Source: Ferruginibacter sp.
GTDB lineage: Bacteria > Bacteroidota > Bacteroidia > Chitinophagales > Chitinophagaceae
Length of the DNA stretch: 64,000 nt
Reading direction: 5' to 3'
NCBI GenBank assembly: GCA_014379625.1
Contig: JACMLJ010000023.1
Span: forward strand, 1-64,000
This document shows, in pieces, positions 19,559 to 28,629 of the stretch. Position 1 is the stretch's first letter, and every line of letters starts with the position of its first letter. The notes below the pieces were generated by a model. The model ran no database searches. It was not told the DNA's origin and saw nothing but the letters and a program-made list of their open reading frames with translations. A program made the translations under genes and the position numbers.

Positions 19559-21766
19559 TTATTTAACCGGCGCTGGTGTATCCCCCATATCAAATACAAT
19601 GGTTGCACCATTCGCAATATCCTTATGTTGAAACCAGGGCTTGTTCCATTTTTTTCCATTAATGGTTACTGATTGAATATAAATATTTTCCGGGGAAGCA
19701 TTAGGAGCTAAAATGGCAATTGCTTTTCCATTGCCCAACGTGAGGGTAACTTTTTTAAATGCAGCACCGGTTAAGTAGTAAATATCCTGCCCCGCATTTG
19801 GAAAAAATCCCATGGAAGAAAACATAAACCAGGAACTCATGGCGCCACTATCGTCGTTGCCGGAATAACCTTTTTCGTTAAACCTTTCCTTCATCAGTTT
19901 GCGGGTGTAAAAACTGGCAAGGTCTGAGCGCCCGCCATAATGAAAAGCATGTACGGCCAAAAACGCCGGTTCATTTCCATAATCAATTAATTTTTTTTCA
20001 AATCCATGTTGCAATTTTTTCACAAACAAATCTTTTCCACCGCAAAGCTCCACGAGCTTTTCAAACTGGTGTGGTGCAAACCAGGAATAGGTCCAGGAAC
20101 TGCCTTCGTAAAAATGGTCTTTCCACGAACCGGGGTAAGCTTTCAGATCAAGAGGTACAAATTTACCATCGGGCTTTTTTGATTCGATAAATCCTTTGAA
20201 GCCATCACTTTCGGCTTCGGTATTCCATAAGTTTATCCATTTGCCACTTCTTTCGAGGTAGTTTTTATATTCTTCTTTTGTACCTAATTTTTTGGCCAAC
20301 TGTGAAGCGCAAAAATCGTTGTAAGCGTATTCGAGGGTCATCGAATTGCTCATTGTGCCCACCGGAATCCAACCTAATGTTTTATAAGTGTTGGTGCTGT
20401 CCGTTTTTTTCCATCCAAAGCTTCCCTGGCGTTCATGGTCCGCATTAAACTTCAACACCTGGTAGGCTTCTTTCCAGTCAATACCTTTAACTCCTTTAAC
20501 GTAGGCATCCGCAATTACATTATCAATATTATTGCCGCCCTGCTCTGCCATCATTTCATTGCCTGCTATGAATGCATCTTTCACCATCTTATTGGTTTTT
20601 AACCTGGCTATAAATGAATTAACTGTGCCGCTTACCATTGCCGGATTAATCAAAACCTGCAGGGGATATACCGTTCTCCAGGTATCCCATATAGCAAAAT
20701 GATCGTCCCAAACCGGTACCCCGTCACTATAATGCTCCGAGTCGTTTGTCCTGTTTCGGGGCATTATCGATGCATGGTACAATGCCGTGTAAAAGATCCG
20801 GTAATCCCTTTCCGTACCACCTTCCACCACAATTTTGTTCAGTTGCCTGTTCCAGGTTTGCCTGGCTGTTTCTTTTATTTTGCTGTAATCAAAGCCGGCA
20901 ATTTCTTCATCCAACCATTTGGCAGCCTGATCTATACTTCTAAAGGATACCGCCACTTTCATGTAAATTTCTTCGTTGGCTTTTGTGGTAAAAGCAAGAT
21001 AAGCCCCTACCCTGTCATTAGGTTTTGATAAGCTTTGCGAAGTACTTCCGGATTTGATTTCCCCGTTCAGCCAGGTGCCGCTGGCCTGGGGTGACTTGCT
21101 GAACCTTGCAACAAAATAAACACGGTAGGTACCGCCGCCAAATCCACCTGAATAATTACCATAACCTTTGATTTCATTTCCGGATGTGGATGTAAAATTA
21201 ACCACACCATCATGAATTTTGCCGCCCAATGCAGGTTTAATATCCCCGGCAAGATGATGTGATAAATCGAATGCAATATTGGCTTTGTCAGTTGCGGGAA
21301 AAGTAAACCGGTAAATAGCCGAGTGAAAAGACGGACTTACATCGGTTTTGATGCCGTAACGGCTTAATGTTACAGAATATTCGTAAGCCTTCGCCAGTTC
21401 ATTTTTTTTGGGTGAATCATGATCTGTTTCTCCAATGGCCAAGCCAATTTGCGGTGAAAAAAATACCTGGCCGTATTTTCCCCACCCCGTTCCGCTTACA
21501 TTCAACTGGCTAAACCCCCGTATGGGTTCATCGGGAGAGTATCCATCATCATTCCCGTTTTGTGTTTGCGGACAGGGGTTGATGGAACCTGAGGGTAACT
21601 GTGGCCCTATTACGCATGCACTCAGTGGATCCAATACGCCGATAAACGGATCTACAAATTCTACCGGTTGTTTTGTACCTGGCTGAGCCATTGAATTGAA
21701 GCATAGGGAAAACATCGTAGTTGCCAACAGTATCAGTTTTACTGTACAACTTTTAAATCGTATCAT
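19559..21766 (-). CDS. Glycoside hydrolase family 92 alpha-mannosidase-like
   Basis: A 735-residue enzyme with a signal peptide (cleavage after SMAQ). GH92 hallmarks appear in order: VDPFIGV near the mature N-terminus, FALYHASIMPRN-like YTALYHASIMPRNRT, IWDTWRTVYPLQ, GGNNIDNVIADAYVKG, and the catalytic-base region GNDDSGAMSSWFMFSSMGFF. Family enzymes are Ca2+-dependent inverting exo-alpha-mannosidases acting on alpha-1,2/1,3/1,4/1,6-mannosides of N-glycans or mannans. It ends with a short C-terminal beta domain. It is in line with other secreted carbohydrate enzymes on this strand but separated by 250-300 bp from both neighbours. Confidence 0.93.
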   Translation of the reverse strand: MIRFKSCTVKLILLATTMFSLCFNSMAQPGTKQPVEFVDPFIGVLDPLSACVIGPQLPSGSINPCPQTQNGNDDGYSPDEPIRGFSQLNVSGTGWGKYGQVFFSPQIGLAIGETDHDSPKKNELAKAYEYSVTLSRYGIKTDVSPSFHSAIYRFTFPATDKANIAFDLSHHLAGDIKPALGGKIHDGVVNFTSTSGNEIKGYGNYSGGFGGGTYRVYFVARFSKSPQASGTWLNGEIKSGSTSQSLSKPNDRVGAYLAFTTKANEEIYMKVAVSFRSIDQAAKWLDEEIAGFDYSKIKETARQTWNRQLNKIVVEGGTERDYRIFYTALYHASIMPRNRTNDSEHYSDGVPVWDDHFAIWDTWRTVYPLQVLINPAMVSGTVNSFIARLKTNKMVKDAFIAGNEMMAEQGGNNIDNVIADAYVKGVKGIDWKEAYQVLKFNADHERQGSFGWKKTDSTNTYKTLGWIPVGTMSNSMTLEYAYNDFCASQLAKKLGTKEEYKNYLERSGKWINLWNTEAESDGFKGFIESKKPDGKFVPLDLKAYPGSWKDHFYEGSSWTYSWFAPHQFEKLVELCGGKDLFVKKLQHGFEKKLIDYGNEPAFLAVHAFHYGGRSDLASFYTRKLMKERFNEKGYSGNDDSGAMSSWFMFSSMGFFPNAGQDIYYLTGAAFKKVTLTLGNGKAIAILAPNASPENIYIQSVTINGKKWNKPWFQHKDIANGATIVFDMGDTPAPVK

Positions 21767-21886
21767 ACATTCTTATTTTTAATTTTTATTCCCGTTCCGA
21801 TCCGGAAAAACAGGCTGGCTTTTTATTAATCATAAATTTACCCGGGCCTGGTGAAGATAAAACAACCAATATTAAAAGTGTGAATT

Positions 21887-21946
21887 GGCAATGGTGGATG
21901 GTCAATATTTCACCATTCACCATTGACCATTCACAAATCGATTCGT
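21887..21946. repeat. Short ATGGT/ACCAT-type repeat cluster upstream of GH92
   Basis: Several copies of CACCATT/CCATTGACC and the opposite ATGGTGGATGGTCAA are packed into about 60 bp, forming imperfect inverted repeats. Similar short repeats recur at 57250-57275 and 58945-58970, and partly near 36830-36855, always just upstream of minus-strand genes. They look like low-complexity intergenic repeats of this genome. Confidence 0.4.
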
Positions 21947-22016
21947 CATTTTACCGTTAACATAACACTACTTCGAATTTTCACATTTCCCTGTTGGCTT
22001 CATAATTAAGACCGTT

Positions 22017-24566
22017 CTACATTTTTATAAACTTATGCGTCACCCTTTCGCCGGAAGGCAATTCGATTATCAACAAATAGCTGGAAGCCGGTTGTTTAGA
22101 AACATCGATTTCTATATTGCTGTATCCAATTCCCAATTGCTTCGGGAACCTGCTTATTACCCTTCCGCTAAGATCCTGGAGGATTATAGTTGTCATCCGG
22201 CCGGAGCCGGAAACATTTACCAACACATTTACCTTGTTGTGCACAGGATTGGGATAGATACTGACCAGGCTCAATCGTCTGGCAGGATTGATAACAGAAA
22301 TGACGGTTGAGAAAGTTTGTTTCCCATCCCGGTCTTTTTGGATCAACCGGTAAAAACCTGTACCAGCCAGTGGAGCAATATCGGTATAATCGTAATGATT
22401 TAAAGTTGAGCTATTACCATTTGCGGCCTTTGAATTAACAAAACCGATCGGATGAAAATTTAAGCCATCAACGGAGCGCTGCACTTCGAACCCCGCATTA
22501 TTAATTTCCGTGCTTACAGACCAGCTTAAATAAACACCGCTGTTTCTTAATACGCCATTAAATTGCTGAAATGAAACCGGCAAGACTGAATTTACACAAT
22601 ACCCGACCGTAAGTATCGGGCGTCTTTCACTATTGGTGGTTAATGCATCAGCAATAGTACCGGTAGTACCGGTTGCTTTAGACCCATACAACTGGTTAGG
22701 ATAAGTAGCGGTGTTGTATAAGGGCTGGCTGCCCCCATTATCATATATCCAGGTAACGTCTGTGCCTGATGTTACAAACCCTTTCTGCAAATACTCAACA
22801 TATACGCCCAGGTTTGCACCGGTATAATTAAACGGTACCTGGAAGGGAACAGGTTTCCACCCGCCCGCATTGCCGATAAGCACGGATGCTTCGCCAGCAT
22901 ACACCAGCACAGCAGGACTTGCGGATGCCGGCAGGATCGTATTCCAGTCAAAAGCGGCTGCACCGAAATTATCACTGGCCTCATTGCGCAAATAAATTTT
23001 TACAATGCTGTTGGCGGGCACCACCTGGGTGCTGTTTACCTGCAAAGCCCTGCGAAATTGTAAACTGGTAAGCGTTGCGGTGGCAGGCACACCGGAAGCC
23101 GTCAACAAGGTTTGGGGATAAATAAAAGCACGGCGGCCTTTTTGGTTAGAAGTACCGGCTTTGGAATCATAAGGTCCATAAAAAATAGCGCCCGGCTCCC
23201 CGGTACCTCCGCCGCTGCCCAGTACCTTTGTTTGCAGGGTGCCACTACAGGAATTCAGGTTGCCCGTGTAGGCAGATTCGTAAGCGCCCATGTCAACAAC
23301 TGACCCAAGGGGCCTGCTTTTACCCTCTACATCCAAAGGAGTGGTATTTGTATTATCGCCATTGTTAACTGCAAAACTACCGGGCAGCAGATGAAAATCT
23401 GCCAGGGCCGGATCGTTAGAAGAATTTACAAATTTTGGATCCTGGATTAAACTATGTGCACCTACAAAATCAATCGTAGAACCTCCATAATAAATATTAT
23501 AATCGTAAATAACATTCGTAGAATTAGGGCAGCGGTTGACCGTTTTGCCGGGCCTTGATACCAGGATATTATTATAAAATTTTACATCATCCGATCCATA
23601 GGCATAAATAGCACTTCCACCGTTTGTTGGGCTTGCACTGTTCATATAGGCCGTATTATTGATAAAATCAATGTGTTTTGTGTTGATGGTATGTATGCCG
23701 GAGCCACCGTTATTATAGCAAATATTATTATACACCAGCGATTTTCCGGTATAACTCGTTTGGGGTACATCAACTATAATACCATTGCCATCGGATATCG
23801 TGCAGGAGCCGCGCCAAAGAACATACAACCTGTTGCCATAACAAATATTGTTCTTTATGATGGTCCTGTAAGTAGTGGTATTGTCATCATAGTTAACAGA
23901 ATTGCCGAACGAAATGCCGCTTGTTCCATATGGGGTGTACCAGCTATTATTATAAACGGTATTGCCATCTACCGTAATATAATCGCAATATCCAAATCCC
24001 ATACCGGCAGCAGCACAATCATGTACCTTATTATTGCTGATTACAACATGATGCGTGACCACCGTTGTTGAATTGCCCACATTGATACCGCTTCCATTAT
24101 ACTTTGGTACAAAGGTAACATTGGTGGTAGAGGTTGCCCCAGCAGGGCAAACGATTGCAGCCTGGGCTGCTGCCGTATCTGCCGCCAATGAAAGGTTCAC
24201 TCCGTAACCTATAATTTCCAGCCCGTTGATGGTGATATAATTGGCGCCGGCACTTACCGTAATTACATTGTAGGTTGTACTGTTGGATATTATTTTGGGC
24301 GAAGCCCCTGGATAATTGGTATACACAATCTGCGCCGTGGCATCGCCCGGTCTTGAAATTGTAAAAGCGGCATAAGAACCGTCCATTATAAAAACAGTAT
24401 CACCTGCATAAGTGAGGTTGGCGGCTGTTATGATATTTTTAAATGCCTGGGCAGCGGTAATGCCGCTATTGGCATTGTTACCGTTGACGCCATCTACAAA
24501 ATAATTGGTTGCTTTCCCGATGAGACCTATCAAAGTGAACGCAATTAAAAGGTAACTTTTTTTCAT
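22017..24566 (-). CDS. Secreted right-handed beta-helix protein with T9SS C-terminal domain
   Basis: The start is chosen at ATG 24566, which gives 849 residues and a signal peptide (MKKSYLLIAFTLIGLIGKATN); the longer frame would overlap the upstream transporter gene. Residues ~20-430 form repeated beta-helix rungs (ITINGLEIIGYG, VVISNNKVHDCAAAG, ITVDGNTVYNNSW, FINNTAYMN), opening with YFVDGVNGNNANSG as in DUF1565/pectate-lyase-like helices. A middle beta-sandwich follows, then a fibronectin-like segment (GVYLSWSVSTEINNAGFEVQ) and a type A sorting domain ending HKFIKM. It may be a polysaccharide lyase, an epimerase or a non-catalytic glycan-binding protein; no catalytic set could be assigned. 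Confidence 0.8.
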   Translation of the reverse strand: MKKSYLLIAFTLIGLIGKATNYFVDGVNGNNANSGITAAQAFKNIITAANLTYAGDTVFIMDGSYAAFTISRPGDATAQIVYTNYPGASPKIISNSTTYNVITVSAGANYITINGLEIIGYGVNLSLAADTAAAQAAIVCPAGATSTTNVTFVPKYNGSGINVGNSTTVVTHHVVISNNKVHDCAAAGMGFGYCDYITVDGNTVYNNSWYTPYGTSGISFGNSVNYDDNTTTYRTIIKNNICYGNRLYVLWRGSCTISDGNGIIVDVPQTSYTGKSLVYNNICYNNGGSGIHTINTKHIDFINNTAYMNSASPTNGGSAIYAYGSDDVKFYNNILVSRPGKTVNRCPNSTNVIYDYNIYYGGSTIDFVGAHSLIQDPKFVNSSNDPALADFHLLPGSFAVNNGDNTNTTPLDVEGKSRPLGSVVDMGAYESAYTGNLNSCSGTLQTKVLGSGGGTGEPGAIFYGPYDSKAGTSNQKGRRAFIYPQTLLTASGVPATATLTSLQFRRALQVNSTQVVPANSIVKIYLRNEASDNFGAAAFDWNTILPASASPAVLVYAGEASVLIGNAGGWKPVPFQVPFNYTGANLGVYVEYLQKGFVTSGTDVTWIYDNGGSQPLYNTATYPNQLYGSKATGTTGTIADALTTNSERRPILTVGYCVNSVLPVSFQQFNGVLRNSGVYLSWSVSTEINNAGFEVQRSVDGLNFHPIGFVNSKAANGNSSTLNHYDYTDIAPLAGTGFYRLIQKDRDGKQTFSTVISVINPARRLSLVSIYPNPVHNKVNVLVNVSGSGRMTTIILQDLSGRVISRFPKQLGIGYSNIEIDVSKQPASSYLLIIELPSGERVTHKFIKM

Positions 24567-24681
24567 AATTGTTTTTTTGTTTATAATAAGTAACAGCCTG
24601 TTTTTTTTGACAATAGGAGGACAATAAAAATTAAAAAAAAGCTTCAGTTTTGGTACAGATGAAATTTCATTTTTTACCTGT

Positions 24682-25821
24682 TTAAACTTCCGCGGCAGTA
24701 AATTTTGAATTCCCTTCTTTTTCATACTTAGTTTTTTCATCAATAGGTTTACTGCCCCACCAGGTTGCTATTAATGAAAAAGTGGTATTCATGATTGGCC
24801 CGTTCACAGCAGGAGCTAACCCCACGGTAGCAATTTTACCCATTTGTACTGCAATGCCGGATGCCAAACCGCCATTTTGCATACCCACTTCAATAGCGAT
24901 GGTGCGGCAGTTTAATTTGGATAAACCAAAGAGGCGCCCACCCCAATAGCCAAGCATCAACCCAATCGTCATGTGCAGGAACATGGCAAATACCAGGGCC
25001 AGTCCCACATGCAACATATTATCCCGGCCCGCAGCAGTGATGATAATGATGATGCAGGCAATACCTCCCATCGATATTTTGGGCATCACTTTATCAATCC
25101 ATAAAGCCTTTTTATGGAAAAAATGGTTGACCATTACACCTGCGAATATTGGAATGATGACTAATTTTAAGATATCCCAAAGCATATCCATAAAATTTAC
25201 AGGTACAAACTGTCCGCCTAAAAACTTCATCAGCAAGGGGGTCATTATGGGCGCCAGTAAGGTTGATACCGCGGTAATGGTTACAGACAATGCAAGATTT
25301 GCTTTCGCGATAAAGGCGATTACATTGCTCGCCAGGCCGCTTGGCATACATCCCACCAAGACAACGCCTGCTGCTATTTCGGGCGGAAAACCGAAAACTT
25401 TTGCAATTGTAAATCCAACAAAAGGCATAATCGTATAATGACAAAAAACACCGACAAATACGGCCTTCGGCATCTTTAGAACGCCGGATAAATCGTGCCC
25501 GCTCATGGTGCACCCCACGCCAAACGTGATGAGTTGTAACAACGGAACAATTAATTTTTTTAAAGGGAATTCTCCAACAGTTATAAAATATTGGGGAAAT
25601 GTGAGCGATATCGTAACTGCCGCGAGGATAATAACGGTATAGGCAAAGTTTTTTAGCAGCACGGATTGCATAAAACCCAGCGCCAAAAATAACCAGCCAA
25701 TGGTTAATAGCAGGCCGCCGTTAGCCGGCTGCGCCTGCACAAAAAAATAAACAGCAACCACCAGGGTTGCAAAAGCCAGGGAGAATGAAATAGATTTTAA
25801 TGATAATTTTTCTTTTTTCAT
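24682..25821 (-). CDS. Bile acid:sodium symporter (BASS/SBF) family transporter
   Basis: A 379-residue inner-membrane protein with ten predicted helices. The family core is recognisable: FGVGCTMSGHDLSGVLKMP, VGCMPSGLASNVIAFIAKAN (the crossover helix region with the GxxSG..SN Na+-site pattern) and IAIEVGMQNGGLASGIA. BASS proteins import organic anions with Na+; bacterial members move pantoate, 2-keto acids and related compounds. It overlaps the upstream aldo/keto reductase gene by 4 bp (ATGA), so the pair is coupled. In this setting an organic acid or uronate derivative is a reasonable guess as substrate. Confidence 0.88.
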   Translation of the reverse strand: MKKEKLSLKSISFSLAFATLVVAVYFFVQAQPANGGLLLTIGWLFLALGFMQSVLLKNFAYTVIILAAVTISLTFPQYFITVGEFPLKKLIVPLLQLITFGVGCTMSGHDLSGVLKMPKAVFVGVFCHYTIMPFVGFTIAKVFGFPPEIAAGVVLVGCMPSGLASNVIAFIAKANLALSVTITAVSTLLAPIMTPLLMKFLGGQFVPVNFMDMLWDILKLVIIPIFAGVMVNHFFHKKALWIDKVMPKISMGGIACIIIIITAAGRDNMLHVGLALVFAMFLHMTIGLMLGYWGGRLFGLSKLNCRTIAIEVGMQNGGLASGIAVQMGKIATVGLAPAVNGPIMNTTFSLIATWWGSKPIDEKTKYEKEGNSKFTAAEV

Positions 25822-26810
25822 ACTGCCAGGTTCATTTGTTGCAGGGCCTCTTCAACAATGTTGATTTCGCCTTCAGTTAATAAAAAACTGGTAGCCTTTA
25901 CATTATCCAGCATCTGTTCTGCATTTCTTGCCCCCACTAAAACGGAGGTAATAGCGGGTTGCTGCATGGTCCAGTTGATAACTAACTGGGCGAGGCTTAT
26001 TCCGCGATCATCTGTAATGGTTTTTAAATCGTTTAGCAGGTACATGATCTGCTGGTGGTTCTCCGGTTTAAAGAAAAGGGTGTTGGGCCGGTGGTCTCCT
26101 TCGTTAAACTTATGCCCGATTTTTATTTTCCCGGTCAGCAAGCCTTTTTGTAAAGAAGTATGCGGTAAAATGCCGATCCCGTTTTCCAGGCACCAGGGCA
26201 CCATTTCTTTTTCAATGCCCCGGTTAACCATACTGTAAGCAACCTGGTTTGTGGAAACAGGTGTTACTGCATTTGCACGTTGCAAAAGATCAACCGGGCA
26301 ATTACAAACACCTGCAGCCCTGATCTTTCCCTGTTGTTTTAATAATTGCAATGCTTCCATGGTTTCTTCAATGGGGGTGGTATTCTCCGGCCAGTGCATC
26401 TGGTAGAGATCAATGTAATCGGTTTGCAAACGCTTCAGGCTTCTTTCGCATTCTTCCATAACGCTTTGCTTGCCATTGAATTTATACACCTTAACAGGAT
26501 GGTCATTATTATCTTTTGTTTCAAAAGCAAAATCACCGGAACTGGTGTCCCAACGCATGCCGAACTTTGTAAGTAATTGTACTTTATCACGCCTGCCTTT
26601 AATGGTGTTACCGACTACTATTTCGCTGTGCCCCATACCATAAACAGGTGCGGTATCGATGGTAGTAATACCGTTGTCCAATGCGGTTTCAATTGCTTTG
26701 ACAGCGTCTCCTTCATCGGCGCCACCCCAAAACCATCCGCCAATTGCAAAAGCACCGTAGGTTATGGGTGAAAGCAGTATATCTGTGCCGGGCAATTTTT
26801 TCATTTTCAT
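25818..26810 (-). CDS. Aldo/keto reductase
   Basis: A 330-residue cytosolic NAD(P)H-dependent reductase with an (alpha/beta)8 barrel. Visible: the catalytic Asp and Tyr in TIDTAPVYGMGHSE, Lys in LLTKFG, His in YQMHWPE, and the cofactor region TSVLVGARN. It reduces aldehydes or ketones, and in sugar-acid pathways such enzymes often act on aldoses, keto sugars or uronates. It sits between a GlcG/HbpS-type gene (62 bp upstream) and the coupled BASS transporter, and is part of the probable operon starting at DUF1961. Confidence 0.9.
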   Translation of the reverse strand: MKMKKLPGTDILLSPITYGAFAIGGWFWGGADEGDAVKAIETALDNGITTIDTAPVYGMGHSEIVVGNTIKGRRDKVQLLTKFGMRWDTSSGDFAFETKDNNDHPVKVYKFNGKQSVMEECERSLKRLQTDYIDLYQMHWPENTTPIEETMEALQLLKQQGKIRAAGVCNCPVDLLQRANAVTPVSTNQVAYSMVNRGIEKEMVPWCLENGIGILPHTSLQKGLLTGKIKIGHKFNEGDHRPNTLFFKPENHQQIMYLLNDLKTITDDRGISLAQLVINWTMQQPAITSVLVGARNAEQMLDNVKATSFLLTEGEINIVEEALQQMNLAV

Positions 26811-26872
26811 CTGAATCAGGTTTTGTTTAGATTATTATTTTTGTAGTTTTCGATAATATTTCTTCGATGGCA

Positions 26873-27322
26873 TTATATCGTTAAAACAGACCTTCCATAT
26901 TCTGCCAGTTCATTATCCTGCATCAATATATCGGCCTCATCCCTCCTGCCCTTTCTTCCGCTTACTGCAATGCCCCCAATTACCTGTTGGTTGAAAGAAA
27001 ATATGATGCCTCCTGTGAAGCCGGTGAAATGCTCATCTGTCCAGTTACGCATATCAAAATCAATACAGTCGGAATTTTTTTTTGTGGATGCCCATTGAAT
27101 GGTATCTCTTTTTCCTACAACTGCTGAATAAGCTTTGGATTGGGCCAGGGTAATACTGGCAGGCATCACATTGTCCATTGCCGTAAAAGCCAGCAGTCGC
27201 CCTGCATGATCCACCACGGCAACTGCTACCGGGCTGCCTCCATCAGTTTCAGCCTTTTCTATAATGGCGGCCACAATTGTTACCGCTTCTGCGTGAGAGA
27301 TGGAAAGCATACTTACCGGCAT
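26873..27322 (-). CDS. GlcG/HbpS (DUF336) family protein
   Basis: A 149-residue single-domain protein of the GlcG/HbpS family: PVAVAVVDHAGRLLAF near the N-terminus, the helix with SITLAQSKAYSAVVG, and the C-terminal GGIAVSGRKGRRDEADI. No signal peptide. Members bind heme or cobalamin-like ligands, or occur in glycolate and propanediol operons; the biochemical role is often unknown. Its place 91 bp after GH105 and 62 bp before an aldo/keto reductase suggests an accessory function in the same sugar-acid pathway. Confidence 0.85.
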   Translation of the reverse strand: MPVSMLSISHAEAVTIVAAIIEKAETDGGSPVAVAVVDHAGRLLAFTAMDNVMPASITLAQSKAYSAVVGKRDTIQWASTKKNSDCIDFDMRNWTDEHFTGFTGGIIFSFNQQVIGGIAVSGRKGRRDEADILMQDNELAEYGRSVLTI

Positions 27323-27413
27323 AATAATTAATTTGAAAACGTGAAAATTTCGCCATTTGAAAATTTAAAACAGATCCCCAATGGGGGTTGCGCATTGATT
27401 TTTCATCAATAAA

Positions 27414-28619
27414 TTACCTGGTCATCTCATCGGCAGCAACCATAATGATCCCCGGAACAAAGCCCCTGAAATTCTTATCCATCAGGTCTGCTTTTTTTTC
27501 TTCGGCAGTAACCGCCCAACCGGTGTAGGCATTGTGTACTTTGCCTTCCGCATCCACACTTTGCTTTATAAACTCCCAGCCTTTGTTGCATAATTCGTTG
27601 TATTGGTTGGGTATCCAACCCTTACGCATACCCTCTTTTACTGAAGCTATCACCATGGCCATCCCGGTTACTTCCTCCGGTGATGTATTATCATTTACCA
27701 GCACATGCAAGCCTCCATTTTTACCCTGGTATTTTGCCGCGCCATCGGCAATTAATTTCATAGTTGCAGCGGCCTCTTTAAAATAAGGATGGGTTGGTGG
27801 CAGGTAACGAAGCAAGCCACTGATGGCCCATATTAACCATCCCTGCGAACGGCACCAATATGTTTTTGCAGGCTCACCGTTAAACAAACCGGTACGTACG
27901 ATTCCTTCATTTTTATCAAAGAAATATTTAATCCCCTGGCTTAACTGAAAAATGGCTTGTTTCCAGTAAACACTGGCTGCTTCTCCTGTAGTTAAAGTGG
28001 CTGCAATGGCATTGGCCCTGGTAGCCCAGTAAGCGGTATCCGGTATGGCAAAAGCGGTATAATTGTAATCATCGTGTGCCAGCATACCAAACCGGTCGCG
28101 GCCTGCATAATGCAGTATGGCATCGGCCACATCGATGCAAACCCTTTTAGCAGTTTTGCTTTTATTTAAATTATATAATTCATGCACCGGAAAAGCCACA
28201 CCCAGGTTGGCAGAATAGATGACGAATGTTAGCGGACCATCGCGTAATATTCTCGCCCTCGGTCCATCGTATTGCTTATAGTATTCTTCGTCAGTTAGTT
28301 TGCTGTCATTTGTTACATGATAATTAAACCAGTTAGTGGCATAATCAAGCCCTTCTTTATATCCCCTTTTAGCGAAACGCAGTAAACCTTCTATCTGTAT
28401 CGTGCCATCCCAATCTGTATTAACGGCCTTGTATTCGGCCTTCTGTACATTTGTGATCAACTGTTTAATATTATCCGGCAGGGCTTTTGGCAGATCATTA
28501 CCTTCAAAAGAAATAGCTGGTAAAAAATCATCCGCAGCATTGCTTTTTGAAAGCAGGGGTGATAAGATGGTACCAGTTGTAAGCGTTAATAATAATCCTG
28601 CAAAATTTCTTCTTTCCAT
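27414..28619 (-). CDS. GH88/GH105 family unsaturated uronyl hydrolase
   Basis: A 401-residue (alpha/alpha)6-barrel enzyme. The N-terminus (MERRNFAGLLLTLTTGTIL) has twin arginines before a hydrophobic stretch, suggesting Tat or Sec export. Family-specific segments include FGMLAHDDYNYTAF, a His/Asp-containing active-site region, and WCRSQGWLIWAISGLLRY, the R-x-x-G-W motif. Such enzymes remove the 4,5-unsaturated uronic acid left by lyases on rhamnogalacturonan, ulvan or glycosaminoglycan-like oligosaccharides. It starts 10 bp after the DUF4861 gene. This is the best single clue that the island handles uronate-containing polysaccharides. Confidence 0.87.
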   Translation of the reverse strand: MERRNFAGLLLTLTTGTILSPLLSKSNAADDFLPAISFEGNDLPKALPDNIKQLITNVQKAEYKAVNTDWDGTIQIEGLLRFAKRGYKEGLDYATNWFNYHVTNDSKLTDEEYYKQYDGPRARILRDGPLTFVIYSANLGVAFPVHELYNLNKSKTAKRVCIDVADAILHYAGRDRFGMLAHDDYNYTAFAIPDTAYWATRANAIAATLTTGEAASVYWKQAIFQLSQGIKYFFDKNEGIVRTGLFNGEPAKTYWCRSQGWLIWAISGLLRYLPPTHPYFKEAAATMKLIADGAAKYQGKNGGLHVLVNDNTSPEEVTGMAMVIASVKEGMRKGWIPNQYNELCNKGWEFIKQSVDAEGKVHNAYTGWAVTAEEKKADLMDKNFRGFVPGIIMVAADEMTR

Positions 28620-28629
28620 TATTTAATTT

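Noticed and set aside
22017..24743. Longer start for the beta-helix protein
   Set aside because: It would overlap the 3' end of the BASS transporter gene and bury the signal peptide; the ATG at 24566 begins a proper signal sequence.
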